A DNA stretch of 64,000 nt, taken from the NCBI GenBank assembly GCA_003290165.1, contig QNQO01000508.1, positions 62,001-126,000 on the forward strand. The letters are read 5' to 3'. Made by a program: the position numbers and the translations under genes. Origin of the DNA: Berberis thunbergii (lineage: Eukaryota > Streptophyta > Magnoliopsida > Ranunculales > Berberidaceae). This document shows, piece by piece, positions 60,520 to 64,000 of the stretch. The stretch's first letter is position 1, and each line of letters opens with the position of its first letter. The notes beneath the pieces were generated by a model, which worked only from the letters and a program-made list of their open reading frames with translations, ran no database searches and was not told where the DNA came from.

Positions 60520-60850
60520 GCAGGAATTGATCTCAATGAGGAGTGCTTGCTCTTATTTTTTCTATCTTAACCTTCCAAGCATGGCTTTCTCGAATGACAG
60601 GTATCGTTGTTTTTATAAAGGATAACAACTTTCATTGCCATTAAAATATCAGCTCAATGAGTTCCCATTAAAATATCATTGTCTTTAGTGAAGATGACGA
60701 TAACCCATTAAAAAACAGCTCAATGAGTTCCCTTATTTGATTTATTGCTTTTGTTGAGAGTTGACTCACTGTTGCTTTGAGGAGCCTTTCATAGTTGAAC
60801 TGTGCAGGAATTGATCTCAATGAGGAGTGCTTGCTGCTTTGTAGAGATAC
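60520..60850. repeat. Local duplications in CACTA-3
   Basis: GCAGGAATTGATCTCAATGA and the following GGAGTGCTTGCT occur at about 60522 and 60806. Nearby, GCTGTCAAAATCGGCATTAG recurs at about 61315 and 61430, and ATTGTTGTAATGGTGCCC at about 61673 and 61714. Confidence 0.75.
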
Positions 60851-62298
60851 TATATTTCCAATAGGTAACTGCCACCTAAAGCACATATTTAAATTACTTT
60901 TTGGTTCTTTTCCTTTCTTGATTGATTCATTTAATGTTTCAATAACTAGTTAGTGTGCGGCACTATACTTACCATCTGGCTGGGATTGGATATATTTATT
61001 TTGTTGAACTCTACTCTCTTCTCTATTGAACTTTTGAATTTATTTGTGACATCTCTTGAGTGTGGAAGCATGATGTAAACAAAAAAGCAATTAATACTTT
61101 CTTGCTAGATGTTTCAATAAATTTGCTCTGAGTGTTAAGAGGTGCTTTGGTATTTTAGAGATTTAATTTGAATGTTAATTATATATATATATATATAATT
61201 TTAATTTTTTTACTATGTTAGTTATTATTTCCTTTCTGTTTTTCAGTTGTGTTGTGCTTTGCTTGTTTTGATTGTTCTTTGTTTCTTATTAGTCTAATGG
61301 CCATGAATGGTTTGGCTGTCAAAATCGGCATTAGAAACCATAGTGTTGAATTTGATAGTCTACTGTTCCAAGTGCTTAATTTTTCTTCTTATTAGTGTAC
61401 TGTTTTGCTAGGCATTAATGGTTTTGCTGTCAAAATCGGCATTAGAAACCGTAGTGCTGAATTTGATTTTGCTCTCAAGGATGCATTAGTTTAAGCAAAA
61501 TTTGTTCATATAATTGATGTTTTTGTTCAAATTAGAGTAAGGGGTAACATTTTATTGAATGCATTCTAAAAGTTTTTCTTATTAGAACTGTATACACCTG
61601 TAAGGAAATCAGTTATTTAAGAGGCCTTTCTATGCTCAAGCTTCTGATTCCAAGCAGGAAAAAAAGGTAGATATTGTTGTAATGGTGCCCTGTGATAATT
61701 CAAAAAGCTGGGTATTGTTGTAATGGTGCCCAACATATTTTTGACTCTTCCTCCTCCGCCGTCTGCTCTGTTTTTTTATTTTCTCCTATTTTTCTTCTCT
61801 TATCTGATAGATCTCTTGCAGTTGCAAAGGACAGTTACCTCTTGCCATCAATGGTATGCTCAGAAGATGCATGCCAATGGCATTGTTGGAGTGTATATTC
61901 AGTATTGTTGAACTTCATACTCCTTGGAGGTTATTAACAACTAGCATATCACAGAAATGTCTGTAAATTGATACTTCATCCCTGTACTCTAATATGAATA
62001 TACAATATGCACTATTACTGTGTTGGTCACAACCTCATAGGCATTCATAAGTGGCAAGTACCCTGAGGAAGTAGCATCCTCAGAATCCTATGGACTTTTA
62101 GCAGTTTAATTTTGTTTGATGTCGTCATGTTGAAATTTCCTCTACTTCTTGTAAACTAAGATTATTTCTAATTCAAGACTTCATTTCCTTTGTGAATTAT
62201 GCTCGCAACTTGTAAGCATATAAATAGACCTAAGCTCTCCATATTCAGTCAATTTCTCCAATGTCAACAGTGATTTTGTTTAGTTGTCTTCAGTTCCC

Positions 62299-62320
62299 CC
62301 CCCCCCCCCCCTTTTTTTTC
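62299..62320. repeat. Poly-C/poly-T run
   Basis: A C homopolymer followed directly by T8, similar in kind to the (C)25(A)23 tract at 8709. Confidence 0.9.
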
Positions 62321-62529
62321 TTCTTTTACTTATATATTAAGTTTTAAATTTTTTTAGCAAGGAATTCAATTTTCTCTAATTTACATGTTTAGTCCATATT
62401 TATGGACCCAGGTTGAACAAATCTCTCAAAGAATCATTCCAAATAGGTTCTCTGTTTGGAGATTTGCTCTAATATTATTTATATAAAGAATAGACCATTT
62501 TCTGGATTTACTTTAATTTACCTTTTTGC

Positions 62530-62641
62530 AGATTAATCGTATCAAGCAAGACCATGATCAACAACTATCTGACCCAAGGGCTAAACACAGTGATGAAATG
62601 AAAATTTTCCATCGTCAAGCGGAGGAAGAATTGAAAGAAGT
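62530..62641 (+). other. Exon-like segment, predicted coiled coil, family unknown
   Basis: After TTTTTGCAG the frame reads INRIKQDHDQQLSDPRAKHS then DEMKIFHRQAEEELKE and meets a GTATGC donor. It is highly charged and helix-forming. I cannot name the family. Confidence 0.4.
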
Positions 62642-62732
62642 ATGCTTAATTTTGGTGTTGACTGTTAATGTTGGGTATACTTAGTTTTTTTCAGTTGCTA
62701 ACATGGGACTCTTGTGGCAAAAGTCATCTACA

Positions 62733-63034
62733 CAAGGCAATGGGAAGCAGGCACCTCAAGACAATGGGAAGCAGGCACCTCAAGGCAATGTGATGAGAAC
62801 AGTGAGAAACACAGTGGACACAGGACGAACTGTAGTGTGCACCATTCACCAGCCTAGCATTGACATATTTGAAGCTTTCGATGAGATATGAAAACTTCAA
62901 GAGTAGAGAACCAATGATGTTGTTCCACTTTCTTTGTATTTGAGATATTTAAGTTTTTGTGTGTGTCATTACAGCTCTTCCTAATGAAGCGGGGAGGTGA
63001 AGAGATATATGTCGGCCCACTTGGACACAATTCT
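62733..63034 (+). pseudogene. Captured ABCG/PDR transporter exons
   Basis: PDR-type ABCG transporters export hormones and defence compounds at the plasma membrane. The exon at about 62789-62885 encodes [20 protein letters not shown] and [12 protein letters not shown], containing the H-loop of the first nucleotide-binding domain. The following donor is ATATGA where GTATGA is expected, so splicing is probably lost and the read-through meets TGA. The next exon at 62975 encodes LFLMKRGGEEIYVGPLGHNS, then similarity ends. Upstream, a 27-bp repeat (NGKQAPQ twice) at 62738-62790 is fused in frame. Confidence 0.88.
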
Positions 63035-63478
63035 TTTTACAGTCCTGTCACATAAGTTGGGGTGAGCTCCATATTGCTAGGCCTGGTTCTTGTTGGGCGA
63101 GCGGCTTTTGTCTTCCCTTCATCCTTATCAAATTTGTCAAAGAAAAACCCAATTGAAAAGCTCAGCTTTAATAAAAAAAAGTATGTCACTTGGCATTTTG
63201 AATTTGACTCCGTTACTCTCAACGACGTTGACTGATGGTTAACAATTTTTTAATCTCTGCAAATTACAATATGGTGGGCTGGGCTTATGTGAGGTGCAGT
63301 ATCCGTTGCTCTTGCTTATAAGCAGGTAAAATTTTAGCACAAATCCTATAAAGTTGAATTGAGTTGTGATTTAGCCAAGGTGGCACATCATTTTGTGCAC
63401 CTGGTATTTCTAAAATCTTCTTTTCTTAATACCTGTACAATTGTTTTTGGCTTACTTCATATCTTCTTGTGGGTGCAG

Positions 63479-63920
63479 TTTACATTGTCAGGCCATACTT
63501 CACAGCATGGAAATGCAATGAAGATTACCAGCACCATCACTATTGTTCTATTCAGCACAGTGGTGAGATGTCTCACGCATCTTATAATGAACAGAATGCT
63601 ATTGATATTCTTGATAGTTGTTGTAAAAAGTTCGAAATGTGAATTTTGTTTAAAATAGTATGGTACATGGACATCCCTACATTGCATCCTCCCACTGATG
63701 CATGCAAGTTGAAATAGTCTAATGGTAAAGATACCACCTTGATCATATTCCTAACACCAATTTATTTTCTTATACAGGTGTTTGGTTTGCTGACTAAACC
63801 TCTTGTGAGACTGATGCTGCCTTCACCAAAACATTTGATCAGAATGTTGTCCTCAGAGCCAACAACTCCAAAGTCATTTGTCGTCCCACTTCTTGGAAAC
63901 GGGGAGGCTACCGTTTACAG
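63479..63920 (+). pseudogene. Captured vacuolar Na+(K+)/H+ antiporter (NHX) exons
   Basis: Vacuolar NHX proteins exchange Na+ or K+ for H+. Exon 63479-63562 encodes FTLSGHTSQHGNAMKITSTI and TIVLFSTV, with donor GTGAG. Exon 63778-63920 encodes VFGLLTKPLVRLMLPSPKHL, MLSSEPTTPKSFVVPLLGNG. This is the last membrane helix and start of the C-terminal tail of the NHX1-4 clade. Both are open and splice in frame. The pore-forming N-terminal helices are absent. Confidence 0.87.
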
Positions 63921-64000
63921 GTAGACTGGTTATACTACCTTTCATTTGTTGCCGTGGTTGTGGGACTCATCATCTATTTCCGATGGGCTATTACATTCTA
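63921..64000 (+). pseudogene. SLC35F-like (nucleotide-sugar-transporter-like) exon fused to NHX
   Basis: Directly after CAG at 63918-63920 the frame changes family: VDWLYYLSFVAVVVGLIIYF resembles the last helix of plant SLC35F/DUF914 solute carriers. It is cut by the window edge. The sharp switch of family at a splice-site-like GT (CAG/GTAGAC) marks a capture junction, so the spliced NHX exon may end there and this DNA be read as intron or fusion. Confidence 0.55.

Larger units (their letters stand above)
56981..64000 (+). mobile_element. CACTA-3: left part of a gene-capturing CACTA element
   Basis: The left end CACTACAACAAAA starts at 56981, immediately after ACT (56978-56980), inside the copia 5' LTR. 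Subterminal DNA carries TTTATAGCATTTC, TTTGCTATAAAAG and TGCTATTAAAATAG motifs, the same theme as the other two elements. The right TIR is not in the window, so the element is longer than 7 kb if it is single. Cargo on the plus strand: auxin response factor, acetyl-CoA acetyltransferase, ABCG/PDR transporter, vacuolar NHX antiporter and an SLC35F-like exon. No transposase seen. Confidence 0.82.

Overview
This window is nuclear DNA of a flowering plant, probably a eudicot. It is AT-rich, has plant-type introns, and every recognisable protein fragment belongs to a plant family (polygalacturonase, L-gulonolactone oxidase-like, purple acid phosphatase, auxin response factor, AINTEGUMENTA-like AP2, GARP/PHR-like, vacuolar NHX). 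I see no convincingly intact host gene. The window is a transposon-dominated, nested landscape holding gene relics.

Layout. 0-3 kb: a 30-bp minisatellite, a non-autonomous hAT element with a perfect 8-bp target duplication, and a decayed Ty3/gypsy gag. 4.5-8.2 kb: an eight-exon GH28 polygalacturonase-like pseudogene on the minus strand, whose intron 5 holds a 5'-truncated LINE. 8.7-10.9 kb: a long-TIR Mutator-like element with a Tourist-type MITE inside its right TIR. 11.0-17.3 kb: an L-gulonolactone oxidase-like pseudogene on the minus strand, split by a TRIM-like LTR element and a second insertion. 17.3-21.3 kb and 48.4-52.9 kb: head-to-tail arrays of small Helitron-like elements, one of which (48.7-50.9 kb) carries exon-like cargo. 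33.3-35.5 plus 45.6-46.0 kb: a tandem array with a 288-289 bp period; each unit looks like an 81-nt exon cassette with splice sites. 53.5-57.0 kb: a defective Ty1/copia element.

The dominant feature is three non-autonomous CACTA elements. CACTA-1 (23197-33043, TSD ATA) and CACTA-2 (35504-45640, TSD TGT) are complete. CACTA-3 starts at 56981 and runs off the right edge. None shows a transposase. Each carries several unrelated host-gene fragments with introns retained. CACTA-1: uL5/RPL11, rhomboid protease, PHR-like GARP factor, amino-acid permease, syntaxin SYP61. CACTA-2: purple acid phosphatase, receptor-kinase tail, galacturonokinase, proteasome beta-1, AP2/AIL factor, plastid lipoamide dehydrogenase, nucleolin. 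CACTA-3: auxin response factor, acetyl-CoA acetyltransferase, ABCG/PDR transporter, vacuolar NHX fused to an SLC35F-like exon. CACTA-2 interrupts the 289-bp array and CACTA-3 interrupts the copia LTR, giving a clear insertion order. In each element one end has the same order: TIR, subterminal repeats, a GCGGGA-type E2F-like site, a pyrimidine/purine-rich leader, then exons. This suggests a promoter-proximal end that could drive chimeric multi-exon transcripts.

All calls come from reading the sequence. Family assignments rest on motif recognition, not searches, and exon borders are inferred from GT/AG sites and reading frame.
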